Part shown: piece by piece, positions 8,177 through 17,248 of the stretch
How positions within the stretch are numbered: position 1 is the stretch's first letter
Layout: the number at the start of each line of letters is the position of its first letter
Source: Bariatricus massiliensis
GTDB taxonomy: Bacteria; Bacillota; Clostridia; Lachnospirales; Lachnospiraceae
NCBI RefSeq assembly: GCF_900086725.1
Contig: NZ_LT574836.1
Span: 390,034 to 454,033 of the forward strand
DNA length: 64,000 nucleotides
Reading direction: 5' to 3'
The notes under the pieces: generated by a model
Told to the model about the DNA's origin: nothing
The model's input: the letters and a program-made list of their open reading frames with translations, nothing else
Databases searched by the model: none
Translations under genes and position numbers: made by a program

Positions 8177-9490
8177 ATGAGACTCCGATTATATAATGCA
8201 AGAATTTTGACAATGGAGGAAGCGCGTCCCGTGTTTACGGGGGAAGTGCATGTGGAAGGGAGCCGGATCACCTGTGTGAAGCCGGTCCCTTCCGAAAAGG
8301 CGCAAACTGTCTCAGATATGTCCGGTGAGGGCAGCTTGAGTAGTAGAAGGGAAGAATGGGATAGGGAGATTGACTGTGAGGGGAACCTCCTTATGCCGGG
8401 ATTTAAAAATTCGCACACTCATTCTCCCATGACTTTCCTGCGCTCAAGGGCAGATGACATGGAGTTGTCGGAATGGCTGAATGAGGTAGTATTTCCGGCG
8501 GAGGCCTGCCTGAATGATGAAGATGTTTACTGGTGCAGCCGTCTGGCTTTTTTGGAATATCTTACCAGCGGGACAACGGCTGTATTTGACATGTATTTTT
8601 ATAGGGAACCTGTAATCAAGGCGGCAAGGGATGTGGGATACCGGGTGGTCTTTTGTGGGGCGGCAAATGATTTCTGCGAGTCGGAGCAGGAGATGAACCG
8701 GATGTTCGAACGTCTTGCGGGGGATGAACTGCTGCGTTTTCAGTATGGTTTTCATGCAGAGTACACAACAAGTGAACCGCTTCTCCGACGGATAGCGGCG
8801 GCAGCGAGGGCACGGAGCGCTCCGGTGTACACACATTGTGCGGAGACAAAGGCGGAGGTGGAAGAGTGCCGGCAAAAGACGGGGATGTCACCTCTTGCAT
8901 ATTTGGATTCGCTGGGCATGTTTGAAAACGGCGGGGGCGTGTTCCACATGGTTCATCCGGATGAATCGGATTATGAGATTCTGAAGGAAAGAGGATTGTA
9001 TGTAATTACCAATCCGGCGTCCAACTTGAAGCTGGGAAGCGGCATTGCCCCGGTGGCGAGGATGCTGGAAATGGGGATACCGGTGGCGCTTGGGACGGAC
9101 GGACCGGCCAGCAATAATTGTCTGGACATGTTTCGGGAGATGTTTTTGGCGACAGGGCTTCAGAAGGGGATAAGACATGACGCGAGAGCGGTGGACGCCA
9201 GAGAAGTGCTTAAAATGGCTACCATAAATGGCTCGTATGCGATGGGAATCAGAGACACGGATATATTGGCGGAAGGTAAGGCCGCGGATATGGTGTTGAT
9301 TAATCTGGACAGGCCTAACATGCAGCCGCTTGCGGATATTACTAAGAATTTGGTCTACAGCGGTAGCAAGGAAAATGTAAAGATGACGGTAGTCGGAGGG
9401 AAAATACTGTACGAGGACGGTGAATTTCCCGGGCAGGATACAAGGGAAATCTACAGAAAAGTAAAGGAAACGGCAAACCGTATTGCATAA
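8177..9490 (+). CDS. Amidohydrolase of the MTA/SAH/adenosine deaminase family
   Basis: The 437-residue TIM-barrel metallo-hydrolase has the zinc ligands HTH at 80-82, H220 and E223 within HCAET, and D308 in GTDGPASNN. These are signatures of the MtaD/SsnA group, which deaminates adenosine-like or guanine-like substrates. Residues 41-62 form an unusual charged insertion before the first metal motif. The segment normally reading AHCVH is FHMVH. Its position directly after purine nucleoside phosphorylase supports a purine substrate, but the exact one cannot be read from sequence. Confidence 0.85.
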   Translation: MRLRLYNARILTMEEARPVFTGEVHVEGSRITCVKPVPSEKAQTVSDMSGEGSLSSRREEWDREIDCEGNLLMPGFKNSHTHSPMTFLRSRADDMELSEWLNEVVFPAEACLNDEDVYWCSRLAFLEYLTSGTTAVFDMYFYREPVIKAARDVGYRVVFCGAANDFCESEQEMNRMFERLAGDELLRFQYGFHAEYTTSEPLLRRIAAAARARSAPVYTHCAETKAEVEECRQKTGMSPLAYLDSLGMFENGGGVFHMVHPDESDYEILKERGLYVITNPASNLKLGSGIAPVARMLEMGIPVALGTDGPASNNCLDMFREMFLATGLQKGIRHDARAVDAREVLKMATINGSYAMGIRDTDILAEGKAADMVLINLDRPNMQPLADITKNLVYSGSKENVKMTVVGGKILYEDGEFPGQDTREIYRKVKETANRIA

Positions 9491-9541
9491 ATAATTTGGA
9501 ATGTGCTATACTGAGTAACACAAAAGAGAGGAGACAGGTCC

Positions 9542-10027
9542 ATGAAAGTAGCAATTATTCCAGTGGATACATTAATATACCAGAAGTTAAAAGAGGATGT
9601 GGGATCTCCGGTCGTGAAGCGGATGATGGGGCAGGTCAGTTTTCGGACAGAACTTATACAGCCCGTTCCTAATGATAAAGAAGTTATACGAAAGATCTTA
9701 GCGAGAGTGGCGGATGCAGGGATTGCGGATTTAGTCCTGACAATAGGGGGGATTGGATGCCGTGAGAACGACTGGGTGCCGGAGGCGACGAAGGCGATTA
9801 TAGAGAAGGAGATTCCGGGGATGGCGGAAGCTATGCGCCTTTATATGGTCAGAACAAGGAAACGCGCCATGCTTACCAGAGGGGTTGCGGGAATCAGGAG
9901 GAATACTTTGATTGTGAATCTTCCCGGCAGTCCTAAAGTCATCAAAGAATGTCTGGAGTACATATTGCCGGAGATTGTTTACACGGTAGAGGTGCTGCTG
10001 GGCGAACACGACGATATTAATGAATAA
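9542..10027 (+). CDS. MogA/MoaB-like molybdopterin-binding domain protein
   Basis: The 161-residue protein is a single MoCF-biosynthesis-type domain. LVLTIGGIGCRENDWVPEAT occupies the place of the family TTGGTGxxxxDxTPEAT motif, and LPGSPKVIKECLEYILP matches the C-terminal signature. Such proteins bind or adenylylate molybdopterin. The GGTG loop is altered to GGIG and no other cofactor genes are present, so activity is uncertain. AGAGAGGAGAC precedes the start. The next gene overlaps or abuts its end, so they are likely translated together. Confidence 0.78.
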   Translation: MKVAIIPVDTLIYQKLKEDVGSPVVKRMMGQVSFRTELIQPVPNDKEVIRKILARVADAGIADLVLTIGGIGCRENDWVPEATKAIIEKEIPGMAEAMRLYMVRTRKRAMLTRGVAGIRRNTLIVNLPGSPKVIKECLEYILPEIVYTVEVLLGEHDDINE

Positions 10028-10052
10028 AAAGAACAGTCAGGACAGGGACAGT

Positions 10053-10748
10053 ATGAAAGTAACGTATATTTACCATAGTGGGTTTGCGGTAGAGCTTGAG
10101 GAGCACATTTTTTTGTTTGATTATTTCAAGGGGAGTATCCCGGAATTTGACACGAATAAGAAATTGATTGTCTGTGCAAGTCATTTTCATCAGGATCATT
10201 ATTCCAGAGAGATATGGAATCTTCGTGAGAAGTACCATAATATACAATACATTATGGCGAAGGATATACGAAGACTCGTGCCGAAGGAAGAGCAGCTTGG
10301 AGACATCATTTTCATGAAAAAGAGGGATTGCTTCGAAGGGGAAGGGTTTCGTATACAGACGCTCCGCTCTACGGATGAAGGCTCTGCGTTTCTTATCGAG
10401 TGTGAAGGAGAGACGATATACCATGCCGGAGATTTGAACTGGTGGCATTGGGAAGAGGAGAGTGACAAATATAATGCCGTGATGAAGCGGGCTTATCAGG
10501 ATGAGGTTGCGGTGTTGAAGGATAGAGAGATAAGCGCTGCCTTTGTAGTGCTGGATCCCAGACAGGAGGAACAGTTCTTCTGGGGGCTGGACTGGTTTAT
10601 GAGGCACACGGAGACGCAGCATGTTTTCCCCATGCATATGTGGGATAAATATGAAGTATACGATTGGCTGATGGAGAAAGAAGAATCAGCACCTTATCGG
10701 GATAAAGTTATCCGGATTGACAGGGAAGGACAGATATTTGAACTATAA
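10053..10748 (+). CDS. MBL-fold metal-dependent hydrolase
   Basis: This protein of about 231 residues belongs to the metallo-beta-lactamase fold. The metal motif HFHQDH is near residue 47, HAGDLNWWHW near residue 128, and a final histidine lies in MHMWDKY. The family covers hydrolases such as UlaG-like lactonases, and the substrate is unknown. The chosen ATG gives the typical MKVTYIYHSGF N-terminus after AGGACAGGG. An alternative ATG at 10020 overlaps the preceding gene by eight bases and would add 11 polar residues. Confidence 0.82.
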   Translation: MKVTYIYHSGFAVELEEHIFLFDYFKGSIPEFDTNKKLIVCASHFHQDHYSREIWNLREKYHNIQYIMAKDIRRLVPKEEQLGDIIFMKKRDCFEGEGFRIQTLRSTDEGSAFLIECEGETIYHAGDLNWWHWEEESDKYNAVMKRAYQDEVAVLKDREISAAFVVLDPRQEEQFFWGLDWFMRHTETQHVFPMHMWDKYEVYDWLMEKEESAPYRDKVIRIDREGQIFEL

Positions 10749-10771
10749 AGGGCAGAGAAGGTAAGACAGTT

Positions 10772-11239
10772 ATGAAAGTAAAGATATATACAGACGGCGC
10801 GGCCCGCGGGAATCCGGACGGACCGGGGGGCTATGGCACAGTATTGGAATATGTGGACGGCAGAGGAGAGCTTCACACAAAGGAGCTTTCACAGGGATAT
10901 GTGAAGACGACCAATAACCGGATGGAGCTCATGGCGGTCATAGCCGGGCTTGAAGCTCTGAACAGGCCATGTGAGATTGAATTATACTCCGATTCGAAAT
11001 ACGTAGTAGACGCATTTAATCAGCATTGGATTGACGGCTGGCTGAAAAAGGGATGGAAGCGTGGAAAGAACGAACCAGTTAAAAACGTGGATTTGTGGAA
11101 ACGATTATTAAAGGCTAAAGAGCCCCATAAAGTGACATTTATCTGGGTCAAAGGCCATGACGGACACCCACAGAACGAACGCTGCGATACACTGGCCACA
11201 ACGGCGGCGGACAGCGGACAACTTATTGAAGACATATAG
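10772..11239 (+). CDS. rnhA: Ribonuclease HI
   Basis: RNase HI cuts the RNA strand of RNA-DNA hybrids. All four catalytic acids are visible in the 155-residue protein: D8 in YTDGAARGNP, E52 in NNRMELMA, D74 in SDSKYV and D139 in NERCD, plus H129 in VKGHDGH. The basic handle (WLKKGWKRGK) of the E. coli type is present. The stop codon runs straight into a 34-bp palindrome that precedes the RNase P RNA promoter. Confidence 0.95.
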   Translation: MKVKIYTDGAARGNPDGPGGYGTVLEYVDGRGELHTKELSQGYVKTTNNRMELMAVIAGLEALNRPCEIELYSDSKYVVDAFNQHWIDGWLKKGWKRGKNEPVKNVDLWKRLLKAKEPHKVTFIWVKGHDGHPQNERCDTLATTAADSGQLIEDI

Positions 11240-11272
11240 GGGACAGGTCCCAACGCGTTGGGACCTGTCCCC
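11239..11272. terminator. 34-bp perfect palindrome after rnhA
   Basis: The arm GGGGACAGGTCCCAACG is followed immediately by its exact reverse complement, with no spacer. Three T residues follow on the plus strand. It begins at the last base of the rnhA stop codon and ends one base before the rnpB -35. It probably terminates rnhA transcription and insulates rnpB, but may be a dispersed palindromic repeat. Confidence 0.6.
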
Positions 11273-11273
11273 T

Positions 11274-11302
11274 TTGACAAGTTGAAGGTTTTGTGTTAAA
11301 GT
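11274..11302 (+). promoter_or_regulatory. rnpB promoter
   Basis: TTGACA (11274-11279) and TAAAGT (11297-11302) are 17 bases apart. Transcription would begin at about 11309, matching the predicted 5' end of the RNase P RNA. Confidence 0.75.
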
Positions 11303-11307
11303 ATTCT

Positions 11308-11653
11308 GAGCAAGTAAGACAAGCGTTCGCGGCTGCAAGTGCCGAAAGGCCGCAGGCGAGGAAAGTCCGGGCTTCATAGGGCAGGATGCCGGATAACGTC
11401 CGGTGGAGGCGACTCCAAGGCTAGTGCAACAGAAATAAACCGCCTGTACAGGTAAGGGTGGAAGGGCAGTGTAAGAGACTACCGCCTGCACGGTAACGTG
11501 CGGGGCATATGTAAACCCCATCCGAAGCAAGACCGAAGGAAAACGATGTGGCGGCCCGTCACGTTTTAGGTAGGTCGCTTGAACCTGCCGGCGACGGCAG
11601 GTCTGGATAGATGAACGTTCAACGACATAACCCGGCTTACCGTCTTGCTTGCG
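11308..11653 (+). ncRNA. rnpB: RNase P RNA (type A)
   Basis: The catalytic RNA of tRNA 5'-end processing. The ends pair: CAAGTAAGAC (11311-11320) with GTCTTGCTTG (11642-11651). Conserved core elements appear in order: GAGGAAAGTCCGGGCTTC at 11350, CAGAAATAAACCGCC, GTAAGGGTGGAAGGGC, AAACCCCATCCGAAGCAAGA and the 3' ATAACCCGGCTTACCG. The layout fits the ancestral A type. It converges with the M24 peptidase gene, whose stop lies only about 13 bases beyond, with no clear terminator between. Confidence 0.96.
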
Positions 11654-11666
11654 CCCAACCCTAAGA

Positions 11667-12911
11667 TTAATTCATTTGCATAAACGCTTCGATATCCTCT
11701 ACGGTTTTTGGAATATTGCCGCTCAATACTTCACAGCCGTCCTTTGTCACAACTAAAGTATCTTCGATTCTAATTCCAATCTTTAAGTCATCAAAATACA
11801 ATCCGGGTTCTAAGGTAAATACCATATCTTCCTCCAGAACAGCGTTGTCGTCACCGACGTCGTGAGTATAGAGACCGATGTAGTGGCCAGAACCGTGGAA
11901 ATAATATTTCATAATATCCTCAGGCTTTTCAATCATTCCAAGTTTCATAAGCTCTTCGGCCATCACCTTCTTGCTCAACAGTTCCAGTTCATTTTTTGGC
12001 TGCCCCGGCTTTGTCGCTTCAATGGCGGCATCTAATCCTTTGAGCACAACATTATAAAGTGCTTTCTGCTGTTCTGTGAAATGTCCGTTGACCGGATAAG
12101 TCCTGCTGACATCGGACGCATAATACTTCCATTCGGCGCCCAAATCAAACAATATCATGTCACCGTCGGCCATCTTTCTGTCGTTAGCAGAATAGTGCAT
12201 GGAGCATGCATTGATCTCAGAGGCGGCGATGGTGTCAAATGCGTGTTTGGCATTGTTCATCTTTAAGGAAAAATCAAAATACGCCTCCGCTTCATATTCA
12301 TACATATCAGGTTTGATGTGACGCAGCATATTTTTAACGCCCTCTTCCGTAATCTCACATGCCCTGCGGTGGAGCGCAATCTCCTCGGCAGATTTTACCT
12401 GCCTCATCAATGCCAGATTATGGAAGGTATTGTGCATATGAATCGCCGGGTAGCTCTTCTGGATACGTGCCGCAAATTCCTGAGCAGGGCTCTGGTAAAA
12501 TGGTACGCCCCAGGAAGCCAGATCCACATAGACATGTTCAATACGGTCCGGCCCTTTGAACAGAGGAATGGAGCCTTCAAACTTCTCCAGATACTGTACA
12601 TTTTCTATGCCTGTCTCTTCCTGAACGCTTTCGGCAGTGTAAAAGATTCCCAGCCAACGTTTTGACCGTTCATCAGGATGGTCGATAAATAACGTCTCAG
12701 AAACCTTGCCCCCCATCTTTGTTATCATCAGAATGGCCTCATGCTGCGTAAAGCCCGTCAGATAATAGAAGTTAGCGTAGGGAGTAAAAGGATATACCTG
12801 ATCCCCTTTGTCGCTTTTTTCTTTTCCAGAAAACACAAAGCCCATAGAATTATCCTGTAACAGCTCTGCATACCGCATCCGTCTGGACGCATGAAATTCT
12901 TTACTAATCAT
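11667..12911 (-). CDS. M24 family Xaa-Pro aminopeptidase
   Basis: The 414-residue protein has an N-terminal creatinase-like domain (about 1-165) and a C-terminal pita-bread metallopeptidase domain. The five dinuclear-metal ligands are in place: D in FDLGAE, D in SDVSRTY, H in GSGHYIG, E in TLEPGLYF and E in RIEDTLVV. It would release N-terminal residues ahead of proline. Its start overlaps the stop of the upstream LysR gene by eight bases, so the two are translationally coupled. It is convergent with rnpB. Confidence 0.92.
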   Translation of the reverse strand: MISKEFHASRRMRYAELLQDNSMGFVFSGKEKSDKGDQVYPFTPYANFYYLTGFTQHEAILMITKMGGKVSETLFIDHPDERSKRWLGIFYTAESVQEETGIENVQYLEKFEGSIPLFKGPDRIEHVYVDLASWGVPFYQSPAQEFAARIQKSYPAIHMHNTFHNLALMRQVKSAEEIALHRRACEITEEGVKNMLRHIKPDMYEYEAEAYFDFSLKMNNAKHAFDTIAASEINACSMHYSANDRKMADGDMILFDLGAEWKYYASDVSRTYPVNGHFTEQQKALYNVVLKGLDAAIEATKPGQPKNELELLSKKVMAEELMKLGMIEKPEDIMKYYFHGSGHYIGLYTHDVGDDNAVLEEDMVFTLEPGLYFDDLKIGIRIEDTLVVTKDGCEVLSGNIPKTVEDIEAFMQMN

Positions 12912-13860
12912 TGCATGTACCTCCTACATTATTATTTGTATAATTGTTAAAATATTTTTTCGCTATCTGAATGAAGTCCAAGGAATACGGGCTCAGATAT
13001 GCGCCCTTACGGTATGCCAGCGTCGTGGCAGTGAAGGCTTCTTCGTCCCCCAGAGAGAAGCATACGGGGGGCTTTTGAAAAGTCATGCTGCGAATATAAG
13101 TTTCAGGCGCGAAACATATTCCTTGGTTCTCTTGAACAAGCAAGAGAGCCGCCTGCGTATTGCGGGTATAAAAAGGAACGCGGGGGTGGATGTGATGCTT
13201 TGCCAGCAAACGCTCGGTAATCGCTCCGGTCGTCTGCTCGGGAAAATGGAGTATTAGATTTTCCCCTTCTAACTTATCCCATGTAATGCGGGGATAAGAA
13301 TCTTCAATATGGTGCAGATCAGGAAATCCTGCAGACAGTGGGTGGGATGGAGAGACGGCCAGAAGAATTTCTTCAGTCCCCAGTGTTTCGTATTCTAATT
13401 TGGGATTGGGACTGCATTCACTGAATATGGCAAAATCTATCTTCGTGTCCTCAAGAAGACGCTCTTGAATTCCGTAAGTCTCTTCAAAAAAATTCACTTG
13501 TATTCCGGGGTGAAGCTTATGGAAAGCAGGGAAAATCTGAGGAATCATACAGGAACTCCTCATCAACGGAAAGGCGATATTAATTTCACCTGCGTTAGAT
13601 GTCACCAGATCCGACAATTCTTTCTCCCAATCCTTTGTAAGTGCCAGAACCTTAGAAGCATACTTCATATAACGCCGGCCCGCGTGGGTTGGAATATAAC
13701 AGTTATCAATACGGTTGAACAGCTTAATATCCAAATCACGCTCCAGCTTTTTAAGATGCTTGCTGAGTGTGGGCTGGGAAATGTAAAGTTCCTGCGCTGC
13801 TTTGGTGATATTTTGATGTTTGGCGATGCATAGCACATAGTTCAATTCATGTATATTCAT
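12904..13860 (-). CDS. LysR-family transcriptional regulator
   Basis: The 318-residue protein has an N-terminal winged helix-turn-helix (NITKAAQELYISQPTLSKHLKKLE at about 17-40, described by its ends) and a LysR substrate-binding domain. The start at 13860 follows AGGAGAA; a longer reading to 13896 lacks a site. It is co-directional with the M24 peptidase and divergent from the purine permease-adenine deaminase operon, the classic arrangement for a LysR regulator of the divergent genes. The effector is unknown. Confidence 0.9.
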   Translation of the reverse strand: MNIHELNYVLCIAKHQNITKAAQELYISQPTLSKHLKKLERDLDIKLFNRIDNCYIPTHAGRRYMKYASKVLALTKDWEKELSDLVTSNAGEINIAFPLMRSSCMIPQIFPAFHKLHPGIQVNFFEETYGIQERLLEDTKIDFAIFSECSPNPKLEYETLGTEEILLAVSPSHPLSAGFPDLHHIEDSYPRITWDKLEGENLILHFPEQTTGAITERLLAKHHIHPRVPFYTRNTQAALLLVQENQGICFAPETYIRSMTFQKPPVCFSLGDEEAFTATTLAYRKGAYLSPYSLDFIQIAKKYFNNYTNNNVGGTCND

Positions 13861-14047
13861 AAGGGTTCTCCTGTCAGGCGGTCTCCGATAATCCATACTA
13901 AGTCAAGTAAGTGGTTCCGGAAGGGGTATATTCTCTTTTGGAATGGATATCATAGTCAAGAGGAATTAGACTTTATATTGAGATTATCATACAATGAAAA
14001 GCGGAAAGAAGCAAGAAATACATAGGAAAAAAGAGGAGTGCAGCTTT

Positions 14048-15352
14048 ATGAAAAACTGGATAGAAAGACAGTTCCGCTTATCGGAATTTCACACGAATGT
14101 AAAAACAGAATTACTTGCAGGTATTACAACGTTTGTGACCATGGCATATGTATTGGCGACGGTGCCTAATATGCTGGAATCTGCTGGGCTGGATAAACAT
14201 GTAATGTTTACCGTTTTGATACTACTAATTATCGTGACGACCTGTGCCATGGCGCTCTACACAAACCGCCCCTTCGCGCTGGCCCCGGGACTTGGGAGCG
14301 TAGGAATCGTTACGGCGATGATGGCAAATGACGGAATTGCGCCCAATATTACGGCAGGCGTTATTTTCTGGAGCGGTGTACTTTTTATACTGATATCCTT
14401 TTTGGGACTCAGGGAAGCCGTTGTAAAAGTAATCCCGGTCAGCTTAAAACATGCTGTCAGCGCAGGGATTGGCCTGTTCATCGCACTTTTGGGGGCAAAA
14501 AGCTGCGGCCTGATTATTGCAAATGAGGCAAAAAAGAGTCTGGGATTTGGCGACCTGACTTCCCCCACCGTCATAGTGGCAGTGCTCGGGTTCGTCGTGC
14601 TTTTGATTTTAAAGACGCGCAAGGTTCCGGGAGACATGATTCTGGCAATCATAATAACTACGGTGATAGGGATTCCCTTCGGAGTAACTAAAATACCGGA
14701 GAGCTTTTTCACTATGCCGGCAGGTATCGGCGGCCAGTTTTTCAAAGTTGATTTTCTGGGAGCACTTGATTTCGCCTATATACCCTTTTTAATCGCTCTT
14801 TTTGTCCCGGATTTTTTCTCCACATTCGGGACGGTTCTTGGAGTGGGAGCGAAAGCCGGGTATTTGGATGAAGAAGGAAACCTTCCGGGGATAGACAAAT
14901 GCTTTAAAGTGGACGCGCTTGCGACAAGTTTTGGGGCACTGTTCGGAATGCCGAGTATGACAACTTATCTGGAGTCGTCGGCGGGAGTAGAAGCCGGTGG
15001 AAAGACCGGGCTTACGGTCGTATTTACTTCCATTCTATTTGGACTCGCGCTGTTCTTAGCGCCGGCAGCGCTGATGATACCTTCTGCGGCTACCGCACCG
15101 GTGTTGATGTATATCGGCATCAATATGTTAGGGGCCATGAGAAATATCAAGTTCGATGAAACGACGGAGGCGTTTCCGGCCTATGTCTGTATCGCCTTCA
15201 CGATATTTGGGAATAACATTGCGAACGGTATCTGCGCCGCACTGCCGACTTACGCAGTCATGAAAGTGGCGTCCGGGAAGGGGAAAGAAATCCGCCCGGT
15301 AATGTGGGTTCTTGTTGCTGTGTGCATTTTGTATTTTTATTCCATCCTCTGA
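14048..15352 (+). CDS. AzgA-type purine (adenine/hypoxanthine/guanine) permease
   Basis: The 434-residue membrane protein belongs to the AzgA branch of the NCS2 nucleobase transporters, with 12-14 hydrophobic segments. ELLAGITTFVTMAYV near the start, the FALAPGLGS loop and VPDFFSTFGTVLGV are family hallmarks. GAGGAG precedes the ATG at 14048; an ATG at 13994 would add a charged leader. Adenine deaminase follows 19 bases later, so adenine or hypoxanthine uptake is the most likely role. Confidence 0.92.
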   Translation: MKNWIERQFRLSEFHTNVKTELLAGITTFVTMAYVLATVPNMLESAGLDKHVMFTVLILLIIVTTCAMALYTNRPFALAPGLGSVGIVTAMMANDGIAPNITAGVIFWSGVLFILISFLGLREAVVKVIPVSLKHAVSAGIGLFIALLGAKSCGLIIANEAKKSLGFGDLTSPTVIVAVLGFVVLLILKTRKVPGDMILAIIITTVIGIPFGVTKIPESFFTMPAGIGGQFFKVDFLGALDFAYIPFLIALFVPDFFSTFGTVLGVGAKAGYLDEEGNLPGIDKCFKVDALATSFGALFGMPSMTTYLESSAGVEAGGKTGLTVVFTSILFGLALFLAPAALMIPSAATAPVLMYIGINMLGAMRNIKFDETTEAFPAYVCIAFTIFGNNIANGICAALPTYAVMKVASGKGKEIRPVMWVLVAVCILYFYSIL

Positions 15353-15371
15353 TAAGAAAAGGAGCTGTGAA

Positions 15372-17126
15372 ATGGAAAAAGTAGACTTACTGATTAAAGA
15401 TACAGAAATATTCAATGCCTATCTGAAAAAGTTTCTTCCGGCCGATGTCTACATTCTGGAAGACAAAATATATTTTGTCCATATGGAAAGCATCGCCGGA
15501 GAAAACTGTGGGCAGGAAACCTTGGAGGCTGAGCGGGTTATCGATGGCAGGGGCTACCGTATGATTCCCGGGTTTATCGATATACACATGCATATTGAGA
15601 GTTCTATGATGACGCCTGTCTCTTTCGGGGAGCGGGCGGCGCAGTGCGGTGTGACGACACTTGTCTCGGAACCACATGAGATTGCGAATGTGATGGGGAT
15701 TCAAGGGGTTCATGAGATGATCAATGGGGCGAAGGACTCCCCCATTGATATTTTCTATGGGATTCCCAGCAGTGTACCCTCTACAAATGAAGAGCTGGAG
15801 ACCACAGGGGGCAGAATCGGCCTTGAGGAGATGAAGCGCCTGATGGAGGAGGATGGAGTCGTCTGTGTAGGGGAAGTCATGAATTACCGCAAAATCGTTC
15901 AGGGAGAGGAACTGGAAATCACACGTTTTCTGGATTACCTGCAGGAAGAAAAGCCGCAGGCCGTGGTGGAAGGGCATTGTCCCACACTGAAAGGGCTGGA
16001 GCTCGCTAAATTCCTTTACAGGGGCATTGACGCAGACCACACAGAGCATACCCTTCAGGAAATCAAAGAGCGGTTTGCAAGTGGGATGTTCGTGGAACTG
16101 CAGGAGAAGATGCTGAAGCCCGAGATTATAAAATATATTGTAGAAAACCGATTGTACGAACATTGCTGTTTTGTGACGGACGACACGATGGCCGATGAGC
16201 TAAAAGAAAAGGGACAGCTGAATCATATTGTAAGAAAAGCGGCTTCTTTGGGATTCCCGGCCGAGGAGGCGGTCTACTGCGCCACCTATACTCCGGCAGT
16301 GAGAATGAATTTAAAGGACAGAGGAGCGCTGGCTCCGGGAAGGAAAGCGGACTTTCAACTTCTTAAAGCGGAAGAGTTCGAACAGTTTGAGCCGGCAGCC
16401 GTATTCAAGGACGGCAGGGAAGTCTACCGGAAAGGAGTATGTGAGCCTAGAAAAAAATTGTATGAATTTCCAAATGAGTTCTACCACAGTGTGAAGATAC
16501 GGCAAACCAGCTTGGCCGATTTGGAGCCACACATTGAAACAGAGTGTGGGCAGGTCATGGTGCGGGTCATCGAAGTCAGTGATGGGTGTACACAGACAAA
16601 GGAAAAGCTGGTCCGTATGGAAGTAAAGGACGGCAGGCTCAGATGGGAGGACAGTGGCTGCATGCTGGCTGCGGTGCTGGAACGCCACGGGAAGAACGGT
16701 AATATAGGATACGGATTTGTGACGGGGGACTGCATAAAACGGGGAGCGGCAGCGACCACCTATTTCCACGATCATCACAACCTGCTGGTTCTCGGTGAAA
16801 ACCGGCAGGATATGCGGATCGCGGCAGAACGTATTCTGCAAATGCAGGGTGGAATATGCACCGTGCTCGACGGCAGGGTTTCAGCCGAGCTGCCTCTTCC
16901 TGTCTGCGGCATATTGTCAGAGCTTCCTGCCGATGAAATCGGTGAGAAACTGGGGCAGGTAAGAAAGGGGCTGGAAGATTTGGGATATAAGCACTATAAT
17001 CCTATTATGTCGCTCTGTACATTAGGACTTCCGGTAAGCCCGGCGTTGAAGCTTACAGATCGTGGACTCATTGATGTGGTAGCTGGAAGTACGGTACCCC
17101 TCATTGTGGAAGAAGCAGCGGGGTAA
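15372..17126 (+). CDS. ade: Adenine deaminase
   Basis: Ade converts adenine to hypoxanthine plus ammonia. The 584-residue amidohydrolase shows GFIDIHMHIESSMM with the metal histidines, SEPHEIANVMG, and the VEGHCP and DDTMADEL segments of the AdeC family. The C-terminal domain with TTYFHDHHNLLVLG is present. An AAAAGGAG site precedes the ATG at 15372. Together with the preceding permease it forms an import-and-deaminate unit, likely regulated by the divergent LysR protein. A strong terminator follows at 17249. Confidence 0.95.
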   Translation: MEKVDLLIKDTEIFNAYLKKFLPADVYILEDKIYFVHMESIAGENCGQETLEAERVIDGRGYRMIPGFIDIHMHIESSMMTPVSFGERAAQCGVTTLVSEPHEIANVMGIQGVHEMINGAKDSPIDIFYGIPSSVPSTNEELETTGGRIGLEEMKRLMEEDGVVCVGEVMNYRKIVQGEELEITRFLDYLQEEKPQAVVEGHCPTLKGLELAKFLYRGIDADHTEHTLQEIKERFASGMFVELQEKMLKPEIIKYIVENRLYEHCCFVTDDTMADELKEKGQLNHIVRKAASLGFPAEEAVYCATYTPAVRMNLKDRGALAPGRKADFQLLKAEEFEQFEPAAVFKDGREVYRKGVCEPRKKLYEFPNEFYHSVKIRQTSLADLEPHIETECGQVMVRVIEVSDGCTQTKEKLVRMEVKDGRLRWEDSGCMLAAVLERHGKNGNIGYGFVTGDCIKRGAAATTYFHDHHNLLVLGENRQDMRIAAERILQMQGGICTVLDGRVSAELPLPVCGILSELPADEIGEKLGQVRKGLEDLGYKHYNPIMSLCTLGLPVSPALKLTDRGLIDVVAGSTVPLIVEEAAG

Positions 17127-17206
17127 CCTTGGAGATCTGCCTCAGGGACATATCCATGACTTACCATATCTCGACAAATTTCGTATATTCTATACCGATA
17201 TTGTAG

Positions 17207-17236
17207 TTGTGTAAACTGAGCAAAGAATCATATAAT
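17207..17236 (+). promoter_or_regulatory. Possible promoter just ahead of a terminator
   Basis: TTGTGT (17207-17212), an 18-base spacer and a perfect TATAAT (17231-17236) would start RNA at about 17243, only a few bases before the 17249-17277 hairpin. It could drive the downstream substrate-binding protein gene through an attenuator-like leader, or be coincidental. Confidence 0.4.
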
Positions 17237-17248
17237 TTTCTTGAGAAG

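Noticed and set aside
10017..10637. 206-residue open frame on the minus strand
   Set aside because: Antisense to the MBL hydrolase gene, whose metal motifs are clear.
11108..11530. Possible protein gene on the minus strand over rnpB
   Set aside because: The region is explained by the RNase P RNA and the rnhA end.
15387..16163. 258-residue open frame on the minus strand
   Set aside because: Antisense to adenine deaminase; the translation is low-complexity and Cys/His/Phe-rich like a shadow frame.
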